Both the position numbers and the translations under genes were made by a program. Below the pieces are notes generated by a model, which worked only from the letters and a program-made list of their open reading frames with translations, did not search any database and was not told where the DNA came from. Shown one piece after another: positions 12,301 to 24,559 of a stretch of 64,000 nucleotides of DNA (position 1 is its first letter; every line of letters begins with the position of its first letter). The DNA comes from Paulownia fortunei. Taxonomy: Eukaryota > Streptophyta > Magnoliopsida > Lamiales > Paulowniaceae. The DNA lies in the NCBI GenBank assembly GCA_019321725.1, contig CM033116.1, positions 2,848,642 through 2,912,641 on the forward strand, written 5' to 3'.

Positions 12301-14459
12301 GAAATTAAACGAATCAATTCATTTTGCCAAATTCTAGTTTTTGTGTGATTAGGACCAAAACTTATTTTTTGATTTTATTAAAAATAAACGAATAAAATGT
12401 ACATGCAACATATGTGAAAATGGTGGTGTAATTTTTTTTCTATATGGATGAAACATAATATTGAAATACTCAACTCCAATAAAATGATAAATGATAATTA
12501 CATTTGAAAAATATTCTTTTGAAATTATAGAAAAATAGAAAGATTAAAAAAGTATAAAATCAAGACTATCATACTTGGAGAGTGTAATATCATGCTCAAA
12601 TCCAAGTATATCTCCTTGGCGTCCCTTACATAACATAGATCCATTCATGCGAGATCACGAATAATAAATAGTATATTGTGAATACATGAATGGTAAAATA
12701 GAAAACAAATTCACAAAATAATAAAACAACTCGGATGCATTTTACATTTTTTGATAGGTAGTTCTCTGATAAGTAGCTCCTCATGAATTAATTCACTTTT
12801 CTTTAAAAAGCTATTTACATGCTGAATTCAATATGTGACACGAATATATAATATTTGGAGATATCGAAATTGTTCCGTAAAAAATTCTGATGCTTAAATC
12901 AATAATCATCCATAGAAACAATAATGAATGCACAAAGCTGTTTTACCGCAAGTGAATAAATCTATCTTTAAAATAAAATACAGAAAAATATATATAGTGG
13001 CTACCGTTGGAATTTAGGCTTGTGAATCTTTTTACTTATTAGCTTAAATTAATATTTTGGAACTCAACTAAAATATGTCGGTAAAAATCCAAAAATAAAT
13101 GGAATTAGAATATCAAGATTCCCAAATCCCAAAAGCAAAAAGAATAATGATTGACATCCAAAAAATAAAGAAGAACTCTTGGACCATTTGCAGAAAAATA
13201 ATTGCTATTCATATAAATTCTGAAATGGAGTACCCGCACTTGAACTATGGCCTCACCAACGTTGGGCCTTGAAATTTCAAAAATTATTATTTTTATTGTT
13301 TATTTTAAATAATTTTTTGAGGAAATGTTTTTGAATCCGAAGAGCAACGTGGCTCGGACTCCGCCGTGATTGGGAGGCCGAGTTGGGGACCACCACCAAG
13401 ACACGCGTCGGCAGCATGAGTGCGTGTCATGTGGGTTTTTGGAATTTTTATAATTGTTTTTCCATCTTACTTGATATCCTGATAAACTCACCACCAGACT
13501 CGCAAAGTTTGCTTTTTAAGCAGCAGCATTTTTCATTTTCATTTTTTTTTATTTTTCCTACTTGAAAAAACTGATTGTTAGCTTACCAGTATTAAAAAAA
13601 AAATTAAATTAGTAGAATTTATTAAATTACACATAATGAAATGTGAAAATCATTTTTTAACCAATCCAAAAATGATTTTAATAATTTTAAGCAATCATGC
13701 TCGTATATATTATGATGACATAAATCATATTTTATTATGCTTTTTATATTATTGATAACTCATATTATGTTTTTATTCTTGTTCTTGTATTATTAAAAAT
13801 TCATATCTTATTTTAATTTTGTTTTCTCGTGTTATGTACAATTTGATATATTTTTAATTTATTTTATATACAAGGGAATACGATGTACGTTGTCATCACT
13901 AATAAATTGTTTGATTATGTTTCATCTTTTGTCACATTTTAAACATTTCTCTCGCTCACTATTATTAATAATAAAAAAATTCATAAAATTTGTTTATAAA
14001 ATAAAAACAATGAGTGAATAATTTTTTATTTTTTTAAAAAGTGTAATTTATTCATTATTAGTAGAAATTAAAAAATTTAAAATATAGTAAAAGAGAGCTT
14101 CCACTCTTAAATTGCTAAAACAAACACGAAAATATTATACTAAATATACAATTATGTGATTTAGTATACAAATAAAATAAATAAAATATAATTTTTTCAT
14201 ACAACATTATTATTTTAGTAAGTAATAAACTTTACTAGTCCTTTATCTTTAAATACATAAAAATTAATGTGATATTATAATTTTAAGAATTCTTACTTCT
14301 TTAATTTTAAATTTCCCAATAAATAATAATAAAAAAAAACAAATTAACAAAATCATGTAACATTGTGTGACCAGACGTAAGTAAAGGCAGGCCCCACACA
14401 TGGGTGCACGCATTCAAGGAGCTTCTCTGGGTGACGGAATATAGAATTCGGCTAAAAAT
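6399..14459. other. 8-kb gene-poor intergenic region
   Basis: This starts with the T-rich SMR 3' UTR (to roughly 6800). After that I find no open frame with family resemblance. The open stretches at 7109-7306, 7837-8043, 8851-9139, 10765-11076, 11065-11283 and 13300-13565 are short and AT-driven, several overlap on opposite strands, and none looks coding. A tRNA-derived SINE-like patch lies near 8.5 kb. Very AT-rich sequence runs from 13.6 to 14.35 kb, just before the NF-YA promoter. Confidence 0.6.
8525..8720 (+). mobile_element. Candidate tRNA-derived SINE fragment
   Basis: A box-A-like TTAGTGTGGCTCA near 8546 is followed about 35 bases later by a box-B-like AAGTTTGAATC near 8579. This is the layout of a Pol III promoter in plant SINEs, with a T/G-rich body after it. 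Only the promoter-like spacing supports this; I see no clear target duplication or terminal tract. Confidence 0.25.
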
Positions 14460-16215
14460 GCCCCCAAATTAACACAGATACTCTCCTATACTCTCCTGTT
14501 GCACGGTAACTCTTCGAATCTTGTAGTCTATCTCACTCCACATCAACTTACATTGACTCTAAATTCTCTCTCGGAAAATTCTCACACACTCCCGAAAATC
14601 ATAGGGTTTTGTTTTAATCATCATCGGTCATAACAACTGGTAAATTTTATTTCTTGAAATTCGGAATTCTCCAGTATTTCTTATTGTTGAGTCCCCTCTC
14701 TGCATGTATTCTACATTACATGTATGTATTCGTGCGTGCATGTAAGTATTTGTGCGTATAATGAGGTTTCTGATCTGGGTTTTTGTTGTTGTTATGCTTT
14801 GTGATTCTGACATGGGTTTTGTTCTTGTTTCTGGATATTGCTTCTGTGAGTGAGTGAAATTCTTTATGTTTTATGATTTTTCTTGATTTGGCAGGTTAAG
14901 TCTTTTGGCTTAATTTTGATGGAGGTGTAAATAATTTATAGTATTCAAATGGTTGATACAATTTCCACGAAAAAGTTAAAAGAAAGATGTGATGTTGCCA
15001 AATGGTTGGTGCACGAAGTCAAAGAAATGATGAAATTCGATTAGAAAATAATGAAAGAAAAGAGGGAGAAAAAGGTTGAGAAACAGATTCACGCATTGTG
15101 CAAAATTAAATTTAAGGTGAAAGAAGAGTTCATGAGTTTTTATTGTTTCCTGTAAATGTATAATGAGAATTTGCTGAAGTCATTCCTGTTATTAAGTGAA
15201 TAAACATGCCTGTGACTCTTACTGAAAGTAGTCAAGATCTACCAATTAGTAAGGTTCTTGAATCAAGTAATTGCTGGGACTTGGAGATTGGCGTATGTAT
15301 GTATTTGTAGATTTGATGCCTTGAACAAAGACTTTCAAATTGGGCAAAGAGTACAGAAAATCCGTAAGTACAGGAAAGAACATGTAATATTGTATTTCTT
15401 ATGAAGGAAAGTTAAAACTCTAAATGCTACTAATGCTCCAGGATGACATATTTGGTAGAAAGTGTCATGTCATTGAGTATGGTGAAACTACTGGACAGAG
15501 TGGGACACTTGTTCTTCTTGTGCCATGTGTAACCCATGTTCTAATGTTTTGTGGACCTCTTTGATGCTTGGAAACATATATAAGTGCCATTCTCTTCTAA
15601 ACAACCTTAGGCTACCACTTGTCCTTGATTGGACTAATTGGCAATTGTAATAATTGGATTTTCCCCCCTCTTCTTCATTTAATCTTTTTGTCCCATATGC
15701 TTGCTATATATATATGTTTTTTGAGTAAATTCTCAATTCATTTTGTATCGTGTTTCGACAAGACTAGAGTTGAAAAGAAGAATGGCTTCATTTTAAAACA
15801 TTTTGGTTGGACTTAATGTGGCTCTAATTCAAGTTCAAGCCATGAATCCTATATCAGAAATAATGTGAGTTGAGTGCGTGCCCGTCCATGCAGAAGTTCA
15901 ACAAAATTCTAAATCAACATTGAAACAGGAAACATGTTATTCTTATAATGATTGGTTAGTTTAAGTATTGGCATACATTTGGTTCATTTATGAAGGTATA
16001 AGTTGATGGCTTTACTGAGTGTAAGGTTGTCAAATGATTCCTTCATAACTGATTTGGTTTTTTGCATTTAAGGCTTTTGATGTCTCTCTCTGTATCTTTT
16101 ATGTGTTGTTCTTGGCAAAGTTTATGGGTTTCTTGAATTCTCATCTCTAGGTTTTTCTTGTGTGTGGATTCTACAAGGACACAGTGGTTAAGTTCATTGG
16201 AGAAATTACGCGAGC
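14460..16215 (+). other. NF-YA 5' UTR exons and leader intron
   Basis: Pyrimidine-rich sequence from about 14470 ends at a donor (CTG|GTAAAT) at 14639/14640. A 3' splice site TCTCTAG ends at 16150, leaving about 65 bases of leader before the ATG at 16216 with no ATG in them. A 1.5-kb first intron in the 5' UTR is typical of plant NF-YA genes. Boundaries are inferred from splice consensus only; other leader exons are possible. Confidence 0.55.
14949..15155 (+). pseudogene. Possible degraded Lys-rich coding fragment in the leader intron
   Basis: A 68-codon frame starting with ATG is open except for one TAG at 15042-15044 and ends at TAA 15153-15155. It has coding-like, charged helical composition (for example KKLKERCDVAKWLVHEVKEM, then KREKKVEKQIHALCK). 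I recognise no family. It could be a broken gene fragment or chance. Confidence 0.2.
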
Positions 16216-18340
16216 ATGCAACCTAAGTCTAAAAGTGTCAATCAAGGAGAAGCCAACCTTTATAATGTAGCAAATTCCACTGTATGTTCTGAACGATGGT
16301 GGAACAATACTGGATATAATTCCTTTTCCCCCGCAGTGATGCGTGGAAATGCATCAGATTCATCATCCCTGGAACAATCTGTGGATGGCCAATCGCAGTC
16401 TGAGGGTGGAATAAATGAGGAAGACGATGATACTGTCAAGCACTCACCTAGTACTATACAACTCCAGCCAGGTACTACTTCAGTATGCCAGTCAGTTAAC
16501 CCCAAATGAACCATTTTATTTCTTGTCTCTGCTTGAAACGCCACTGCACTGCATGCGTGACAAATGACACATTTGTTGCCTTTCCATGCTAAAGTTTGTC
16601 TTTATTGGTGAACAGACTGGTGGAGTCCCTGTCAAGATGAAAATTGCACATTTAATTTGAGTTTAATGAGCCAAAAGATTATGTTCAAGTATTGAATATC
16701 TTTCATGTTCTTTCATATAAATGTTAATAGCAGTGATATCTCATTCAATGTCAGATAGAAATAATAGGCAGGAGAGTACGAATCTCCAGCAAGTTGAGCC
16801 TACATTACAGCCAAGAGCTGTTGGAAGCCTTATGCAGCCTGCACAACTTGAGCTTGTTGGCCACTCAATTGTAAGAATATTGCAATATGAAATACTAAAT
16901 ATGTTGGCTGTCAGATACTCCTGAATTATTATAGTATTATTGTTGTAACATGGAAATGTATTTATCTTGTTCTGGTGCATCATTTTCAGGCCTGTGCTTC
17001 AAATCCTTATGATCCATATTATGGAGGAATGGTGGCAGCTTATGGCCAACCTATGGTATGTGCATGAGTGGGAAATTATTTTACCTGATGTGATTTTGGT
17101 TTTCATCTCCTCATTGTTAAACCACATGTAGGGATGGGTGTGTTTGTTGTAAACTGTGATAAGGAATATGCTAGTTAATTAAAATGACTTGATATCCAAT
17201 TTCTGCTGAAAGGGCCTGGAATGGCCTTCACAAAACCTGCCAATGCAAAATAATTCTCACTCTCTCTTCATAGACATGCTCAAGAATTATTGACCAACTT
17301 GTTGCTCTGGGAAACAAAGTATATGAAGTTCCACTAGCTCTTCCAAATTGATTTTGCGCCAGCGGCTTTGAATTGAGACATTCTGAGAGTTCCTTGGTCT
17401 TGCATTAATAGTTGTATACTAGTCAGGATTTTGTATTCTTGATTTTGTTTTTTCAGGCTGACAAATGATGATCTGCTACTATTGTTATTTTAATCCAACT
17501 TCATGTTGGTCAAAGTCAAGATTGTGTCATGATTTTACATTTGGGAGGGTATTGAATCTCATCTTCTTTTCTTTTGACATTAATGCAAGAACTCTTATCA
17601 TTTGATTTAATGTCATGTTATTCTCTAAATATATATCTTCTTTTTAATAAATCAAGGTTCCCCATGTATATAATATGCATCATGTGAGGATGCCACTGCC
17701 CCTGGAGATGGCACAGGAGCCTGTTTATGTGAATGCCAAGCAATACCATGGTATCCTGCGGAGGCGGCAGTCACGTGCTAAAGCAGAGCTTGAAAAGAAG
17801 TTAATAAAAGCTCGGAAGGTTGTTATTTCTGTTTTTCTTCAAATAAGTGTCTGGTAGGGTCTACCCTTGTGGACTTCTTGAGTGATGAAACAGGATATAT
17901 GTGTTGGGAATTTCTTTTGACAAGTTTTTCTTGTACCCTTTTTTGGGTCCTCTTGGTTGGTAATATTTTCTTTCTTTGTTTACTTACAGCCATATCTCCA
18001 CGAGTCTCGACACCAACATGCCATGAGGAGGGCAAGGGGTTCAGGGGGACGTTTTGCAAAGAAGTGCAGTGCAGATACTTCTAAGGGAACAGGTTCCGGA
18101 TCAGCTGTCTCGTCGCAATCCATGGATTCATCGGGTTCTGAACCCTTTCTCTCCAATTCTATTGGAGCAGAAGTGGCCGAGGCTCAGAATTTGTACAATG
18201 CAGATGTCGGAGATTTTAGAAAGGAAACCAACTTGCAGGAGCCCATATATCAGTCCCATTCTGGCAAGACGGGGGAAGGACCCTCTTCCGGTCAGCAGTG
18301 GGGAAACATCTCGTCTAACCATGCACTTGCAATGCAGTGA
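16216..18340 (+). CDS. NF-YA: NF-YA (HAP2/CBF-B) CCAAT-box transcription factor subunit, 324 aa
   Basis: Exons: 16216-16471, 16731-16870, 16990-17055, 17657-17818 and 17990-18340; phases are consistent. The N-terminal half is acidic, Ser- and Gln-rich. The motif [22 protein letters not shown] spans exons 2 and 3. The conserved NF-YA core starts in exon 4: [20 protein letters not shown] (NF-YB/NF-YC contact helix), then a linker to [19 protein letters not shown] (DNA-binding part) at the start of exon 5. NF-YA joins the NF-YB/NF-YC histone-fold dimer in the nucleus and reads CCAAT. The Ser/Gly-rich tail ends in ALAMQ. All landmark residues are present, so it should be functional. The 3' UTR carries a miR169 site, listed separately. 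It sits beside SEC62 as At3g20910 (NF-YA9) does beside At3g20920 in Arabidopsis (from memory). Confidence 0.95.
16729..16736 (+). promoter_or_regulatory. NAGNAG tandem splice acceptor of NF-YA exon 2
   Basis: The acceptor reads TAGCAG, so AG occurs at 16729-16730 and again at 16732-16733. Both keep the frame. Use of the first adds one Ala codon before Val-Ile-Ser; use of the second omits it. Confidence 0.5.
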
Positions 18341-18650
18341 ACTCGATCACACTGCCTGTGACGGGTGGACTCTGTGATGAGAGGAGGGTAAAATGCTGGT
18401 TACTTGTTTAAATCTTGGCTTTTCCAAGCTGGGCGGCAATTCATTCTTGGCTGTTTTTCAATTTGTTCGTGGAAGAGGGATGGTGGGATCGTTCCCTCTT
18501 TTTTCAAGTACTATTGTTCTTCCCTTCTGTACAAAATGTCATTTAGGATTAGAAACAGAGTTTGAGTAGGAAAAACCCACTTTAATGCTAGAACCCTTGT
18601 AAAGTCCCTACTAGGAGTAGCACGTTTTTACTTGTTGCGTATAGCTGCAA
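18341..18650 (+). other. NF-YA 3' UTR
   Basis: This is the transcript tail of NF-YA after TGA 18338-18340, carrying the miR169 site. T-rich sequence continues to about 18650. The poly(A) site was not pinned. Confidence 0.5.
18433..18453 (+). promoter_or_regulatory. miR169 target site in the NF-YA 3' UTR
   Basis: The 20 bases at 18434-18453 read CGGCAATTCATTCTTGGCTG. This closely matches the known miR169 target form in plant NF-YA transcripts, which pairs with the microRNA 5' end CAGCCAAGGAUGA-type sequence. The mismatches (AATTCATTC rather than AAGTCATCC) are the same as I recall for one Arabidopsis NF-YA subgroup. It lies 94 bases after the stop codon, as expected. Confidence 0.9.
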
Positions 18651-19700
18651 TTTCAGAGTTAAAGGTTCGAAGTTTTATCTTGATTACATTAACCGAAAAT
18701 CATTATTATGAGATGATGATGATTAATTCAATTGTAAAGCTCCAAGTACCTATGACTAGTCATACAGTGTTTGGCAATTGGATGCGGACTGTTTTTTCTG
18801 GTGGCTGAGGTACATTTCCAATGTTGGAGAAACTCCCCAAGTCTTTAGTAGTGCTTTGAATAGACTAATAGTTAAACTCCTCAAGTGCTTTGAAGTTTGA
18901 ATGATGGTATCTTTATTATATTAGGAGTATTGATATACGCTCCAAAGATAATTATAGGTACTCAGTAATCATTTTTTTTTAAGCACTAAGCTGTGTATTT
19001 TTGGAGCGCCAATAATATGTTTGGTATATTTTGAAGTGCAGATACGAACTCCCTTCTGGTTTGACTTGCTCCAAATCTAGAAGCATTGTATTTTGAGGCC
19101 TCTAAAATTGCTAGTGGGGAAAAAATTAATATCTTTAGAATATACAGGTAAAATTGTTTGAACTTAATATTTAACATGTTAATACATATTAGAACTCTAA
19201 TTTCCTATCAAGCACATCAAAATCTTATTTCTCATAACAAACTCGTTTGAATCTTATTACAGAGCTCCACCACTTCTACATTTCTTGTTGTAAGTGAATG
19301 CAATGAAAAGATCCAAAAATAACGAATAATGAAACAATTCATATATTGACATTTCGTCAAAATTTATGTTTTGTTATTCCCATCATCCGGTAACTATAGG
19401 ATAATCCACAAGAAAAGTGGCAAGATTCAAACCTATAGCTGGCCCGCCCCTGACCTGCTGGGTTGGGTGGCCGGGTTAGCACCCCTCGTCGCCTCTGTAC
19501 CCAAAACAGATGCGATGCGCTACCAAACAAATTCACCCTATGTTTCATATTTATTGAGTTTAAATGGATTAAAAATTATTTTTTATTCTTTGTAGCTCGT
19601 ATTAAAAACCACTGCCATTTGTTCTGTGCCGATAATATCACAATATTTTATACTATCATTACAAGGTTCTGCACTCAGGGCAGATGATTAATTTTTAAGC
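18651..19700. other. Convergent intergenic region between NF-YA and SEC62
   Basis: AT-rich spacer between two convergent genes. The only unusual part is a GC-richer patch at 19435-19530, described separately. No supported gene. Confidence 0.5.
19420..19550 (-). mobile_element. Candidate tRNA-related SINE fragment (minus strand)
   Basis: On the minus strand, a box-A-like TTTGGTAGCGCATC (near 19530) is followed about 85 bases later by a box-B-like GGTTTGAATCTTGCC (near 19425). The patch is markedly richer in GC than its surroundings. The A-to-B spacing is too long for a simple tRNA, so this may be a SINE body or another repeat. Confidence 0.25.
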
Positions 19701-19807
19701 AATATTTGGAGTGAAATGAAAACTGAAAACAAAAGAATAGAAAGAAAACTGTTTATTTGTAGTTTTAGATTTCATTCCTATGGTTACATATCATTGTAAC
19801 TTCAATA

Positions 19808-22800
19808 TCAGTGATCTGTCTCCCCTACATTTTCGATTTCTTCTGCCTCATAATGGTCAGGGATGGTTCCTCCCTCTGACTCATATAGGTCAGGGTTGGT
19901 TCCCTCCTCTGCCTCGGCGGGTTGGGTCATCTTTTGGGTGCTAACTTTGCTATCATCAGAGACATTGTTCTCAGAATCGGTCATGTTGACCACAGTTTGC
20001 TTCTCCATCATACCAGACAGGGCAAGCCTGGGGGACCATTCAAGAACATCATCAATTATGTTGGACACCCGCCTCTGGTACCTGCAAAAAGCAAATTCCT
20101 AGTTAAACCTAATGCATTTAAGCAACTTCTTGGGCTTCACACCAATAAAAGTAATGGCAGGTTTTGTAAAAGATGGTTGTTATTCAGTTCAGATGATACA
20201 AAGACATAATAATCCATGAGCCCTCGATTCTCAATCTCTCTCTGAAATTGGTACTTCAAATAAACGAAAAACAGATTAATTTGCTCCCGCTGACCACAGA
20301 CCAAATACAAGCCAGAAAGAATATTCCTAGAGCAGATCAAAGCCAAAATCTGATCATGCTATTATGGTTTCAAAACGAGGAAAAAAATATGCTTCAACCA
20401 TATTTTAGTCCAACCACATTTTAGTCCTCATTCATATGTTTTGTATCCCTTAAAGCGTGTGGAAAACCTTCAGACAAGGGGAGCACTGCTTAAATAACCA
20501 AATGATATTTTACACAAATGATAACTAAAAACTACACAGTTAGAAATCATGATCCAATTCCAACATCACACAGACACAAGAATTTTTTCCTGGCGCATTT
20601 ACAAAAAAAATCAAATTCAAGATAACTAGCTCTCATGGATCTTTATTGAAATCAAATCTTCAATTCATATTTCACTCAATTTCCTTCATTTGTTTTTTAT
20701 GATGCTTGCTGCAAAAGTTAGCTAACTGACATACCTGGCCCTAGCAGCTTCATCAGGAGCATGATGTCTCAGTAGCAGAATGATCAGCACGGCCACTACT
20801 GTGTAAAATAGCCTAGCTGTCCACTTTGGACGCTCACCCTCATCTTTCTTGGGCAAAAACTGGAATAACTCCTTTAGTGTTGCTTCCTCTGCGAGAATGT
20901 TCGGGAAGAACCATACACGCTTTCCAAGAATGATCCATAGAGCTCCAAATACAAGGCCTCTCACTGCATGAAATAATCAACGCTCATAAGCCCCAGATAA
21001 TTAACAAAATAGCAGTCTCTCACAAATAAGAAAACAAAAACAAAGCCGTATCAACCTGTACAAAAATGGCATTACTTTCTAACTATCACTCTGTAATTGA
21101 TGAGCATAAAGTAAAGAATGTGAAATAGTACGGCTTCTAGAAGGAAATGCTTCAAAATACTCAACAAAGAGTTCTCTAGTGTTTAACACTATGAACAGTA
21201 AAGTGTCTTGCTTCAAAGAAAATGAATATTCAATTTTCAAAAAAGTAATGTCTGGCGTAAAATTTGCTTGCAGAATTTAGCAGAAGAAATGTGATAAATA
21301 GCATAACTGCTCTGGCGCATGGAAACAAAATTACACCAAGTGCTCTGCAGTGATGAGTATTCTAAATGGAACTACATTAGAACCACCTAAGCAATCTTGA
21401 ATCACTAATAATCCTACTAAGCTATCACAATAGATGGAGAAAGCATGATGTTTAATAGAAAGAAATATGAAGACGCCATCATGCTATATTGACGCCAAAT
21501 AAGGGTTTTTCTGCAAAAGCAAACTAACTTAACCCTCATAGACATATGGAAGTTGTTAGCAATGCACATAGAGATACAAGCATAGAGATGCAAAAATAGA
21601 AAACAAAGAAAGATAAAAGGACACCACTAGTTCTTTTGGGGTTGAAGATACATCGAGTGCATTGTTCCATGATTGATCTAGACTTAATTATATAATCAAC
21701 TCTCATCCTCTGAACATTCTGACAAATATATTGTATTGGGTGAAACAAAAATAAATTTTTAACAGCTTTTTATGCATTTGCTGACAAATTAATGGCATAT
21801 TAAATAGGAACTCTACTAGCATCTTATAATGCAATATTATTTTCTTAACAAGCAGAAAAGTTCATCATATAATTGCTCTTACCAAACTTTTGACCTATTA
21901 TTCACTTGGAAAAATTCCCTAGTGGCTTCTACCCAAAGAAATATAAACCAAGGTAAATGCATTCCCATAATTCCAATCACAATTATTCTCCAAATGTATC
22001 ACTGAGATTACTTGCAATATGAGTTTCTACTTGTCCTTGTGATATTCCAATAATGGGCATTTAGAAATCAATAACAATATCACCATCACCACATAATAGA
22101 AAAGAAAAGGTAATCCATGAAGCGGAATGATTTCTCCTGACATTTCATATTAAATGTAGGTAATGCAGAAAGATAAAATGCAAGAAATAAAGTTAAACCA
22201 AGAAAATGAGTATCATCAGCACCAAAGAACTTACATAAAAGCAGGCAAATTATAAGAAGCAGCACACCCGCACAGAAGTAGAGTATAAGCAGCTTGACCT
22301 GGTGAGGATACACAGGAAACAAGCAGATTGCTAGCGTCAAAACAGGCCAGAAGAATGAGAGAAGCGTTTGCCATAAAGGCCGTCTGTTAACAAAGGTCCA
22401 TGCAAAAAATGCATCATTATCGGAAAACACTTGGTCCTGCAAAGCACAAAAAAAATGAGATAGAAAGTAAACTATCAATCCAGTATAAACAAAGCTACTA
22501 TAATACTATATTATTGAAACAATGTCACGACACAAGTTAACACAGTTTTGTACAGTTCTACTAAAGTAAATGCCAAGATGACCACACCAGTGAAACAACA
22601 CATTCCATTACATGCAATTAATTTGATCTAGATAGTAAAGATAATGTATGAACCTTTTCATTCATATTAAACTCGGCTAAAAATAGGAAAAAAGGGTAAG
22701 CACCTGAACTAAGAGTTGTAATTTATGGAATATGAGAAAAGATAAAAAATATAATACTATTTTACTGAAAAAGATGTCACAACACAAGTTAAAACAATTT

Positions 22801-24559
22801 TTTACAGTTCTACTAAAGTAAATGCCAAGATGTCCAGACCAGTGAAACAACAAATGCCCTTACGTGCAATTAATTTGATCTAGATAGTAAGGATAATGTC
22901 AGAACCTTTTCATTCGCATTAAACTTGAAGCCAAAAATAGGAAAAAACGATAAGCACCCCAACTAAGAGCTATAACTTATGGAATATGAAAATTTCTCAT
23001 TAACAACTGAAAAGTCCACAATAACAAATCCACGTACAAAGAGTGTCGTTTTCTCCTTAACATATGAAGCAAATGCTTGAATAAAACTTACAGCAAATAT
23101 CTCCAAATGTGCTGGCCAAGTAGACAATTTTCTCTTCCCGGGCCGAACAGTTTTGACAACACGGTCACATCGCACTATAAGATTCTTTCTCAGCAGAATG
23201 TTGGCAATATCTTCACTTTCTAAATTCTTATCTGATTCAAGTACATCTTTGAGTTCTGGATGATTTCTCAAAAACCTAAAGAAATCTTTTCCTCTAAAAT
23301 ATTCAACTCTTGTCTCCTGTAAGATGGCCCACCTAGACTCCAGATCCTTATGATCTCTTACTTTCTCAGCAAATATCTGAAAGATGTCCTTTTTTGCAGC
23401 TTGCTTCTGAAATTCAAATTAAAGAGGAGACTGGAGAATAAAATTACAGGATAATTAACCAATTTCTTTTCATATAAATAGCATCACAAAAAATTAAGTT
23501 GAAAGTTCTATCACTGCGATAAAAGGGTGTGTCTGTGCATATGTGTGCTGCTGGGATGTGGAGCTTGTGTTGTTAACACAACTAGTATCAGGAACAAGGT
23601 ATGAAACAGCTAGCATGACACAAATCAATAATGTGTGCGACCTAAACAGGTTGTAGCCTGAATTATGATGAAGTGATATGCGCTGCAAGACAACTTGAAA
23701 AAGTGTGGGTGCTATTTACAACATCTTCTGCATTATGACTACCAAATGGCCAGTCTAAAATGTTACTTACACTGCAGAAAAATTAAAAGCAAACCCCGAT
23801 CACCAGTTAAAATAAAGAGCCAATTCATACTCAATAAGTGAGAAAAAGGGAGATGAGACAAACAGACAACCCCAAAAAAACTGGGAAAGAAATTATTTCT
23901 CTGCCCAACCATCTAAATTTAATGCAAGCTAATTCTAGGTTTGGTTGCATTAAATAAAAATGATTATAACTTCTCATTTGCCAGGTAAAACAAGTAAGGT
24001 TCACGTTATTTAATAGTTGATAAATACGAATCGACACATAATCGAGCATACTGGTCACACACAATAATCCCTCTTATGCCACCAGAAGTTATGAAAAACT
24101 TTTATTTACAAATTAAATATAACAAAATCCAAATAATGGTGGTCAAGCCTATGTCGATGATTATTTCCTAAGGTTTCAGTAAAACGGTATCAAATTTTTT
24201 CATAAATCTCAGAATTCCCTTCAAGCCCGCCCATTTCACATACAAAAACAATAAAATTCCACAAATTCTGAAAAAAGAAATTATCTTTGGGTTTTAACAG
24301 CGGTGCCAGATCTTTCCAGGAAATGTAAGAGCATCAGCAAACACCAGATTACAAAAAATATATTCATATAAACGCATAGAGACATAATCATACTCGCAAT
24401 AGTATATGTATAAATTAACGTGCGCGTAAATTTAATTAGTAAAAAGTAACTAACCCTTGGAGGGGTATCGGTGGCGGAGTCGCCGTATGAACGCCGACCC
24501 CTCTTTTTATCGCCGTATGCTCCACCGCTTCCGCCTCCGCCGCTGCCTGTTTTCTTCAT
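19808..24559 (-). CDS. SEC62: SEC62, ER protein-translocation subunit, 374 aa
   Basis: Minus-strand exons in transcript order: 24559-24455, 23406-23092, 22436-22235, 20963-20735 and 20081-19808. All junctions are GT-AG in matching phase. Order along the protein: a Gly/basic N-terminus (MKKTGSGGGGSGGAYGDKKR); a cytosolic domain with RVEYFRGKDFFRFLRNHPEL and NILLRKNLIVRCDRV; hydrophobic segments LLSFFWPVLTLAICLFPVYP and VKLLILYFCAGVLLLIICLL; RGLVFGALWIILGKRVWFFP; a third hydrophobic stretch (TVVAVLIILLL); and an acidic tail with a DLYESEGGTIPDHYEAEE-type repeat. SEC62 works with SEC63 and the SEC61 channel in post-translational import into the ER and, in plants, is linked to ER-phagy. Length is close to the Arabidopsis protein (about 365 aa from memory). 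The position next to NF-YA supports orthology to At3g20920. Confidence 0.95.
21000..22080 (-). other. SEC62 intron 3, featureless
   Basis: AT-rich intron between the exons ending at 22235 and starting at 20963. I see no nested gene; the open stretch at 21536-21748 has no family resemblance. Confidence 0.6.
22496..22998. repeat. Direct tandem duplication of about 250 bp in SEC62 intron 2
   Basis: Two head-to-tail copies, about 22497-22747 and 22748-22998. Shared landmarks in order include ACAGTTCTACTAAAGTAAAT, GCAATTAATTTGATCTAGAT, ACCTTTTCATTC and TTATGGAATATGA. The offset is 251-254 bases. Divergence of roughly one base in ten suggests an old event. Splice sites are not affected. Confidence 0.85.

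Noticed and set aside
18054..18377. Alternative frame across NF-YA exon 5
   Set aside because: Shadow of the real NF-YA frame, which carries the conserved DNA-binding motif.
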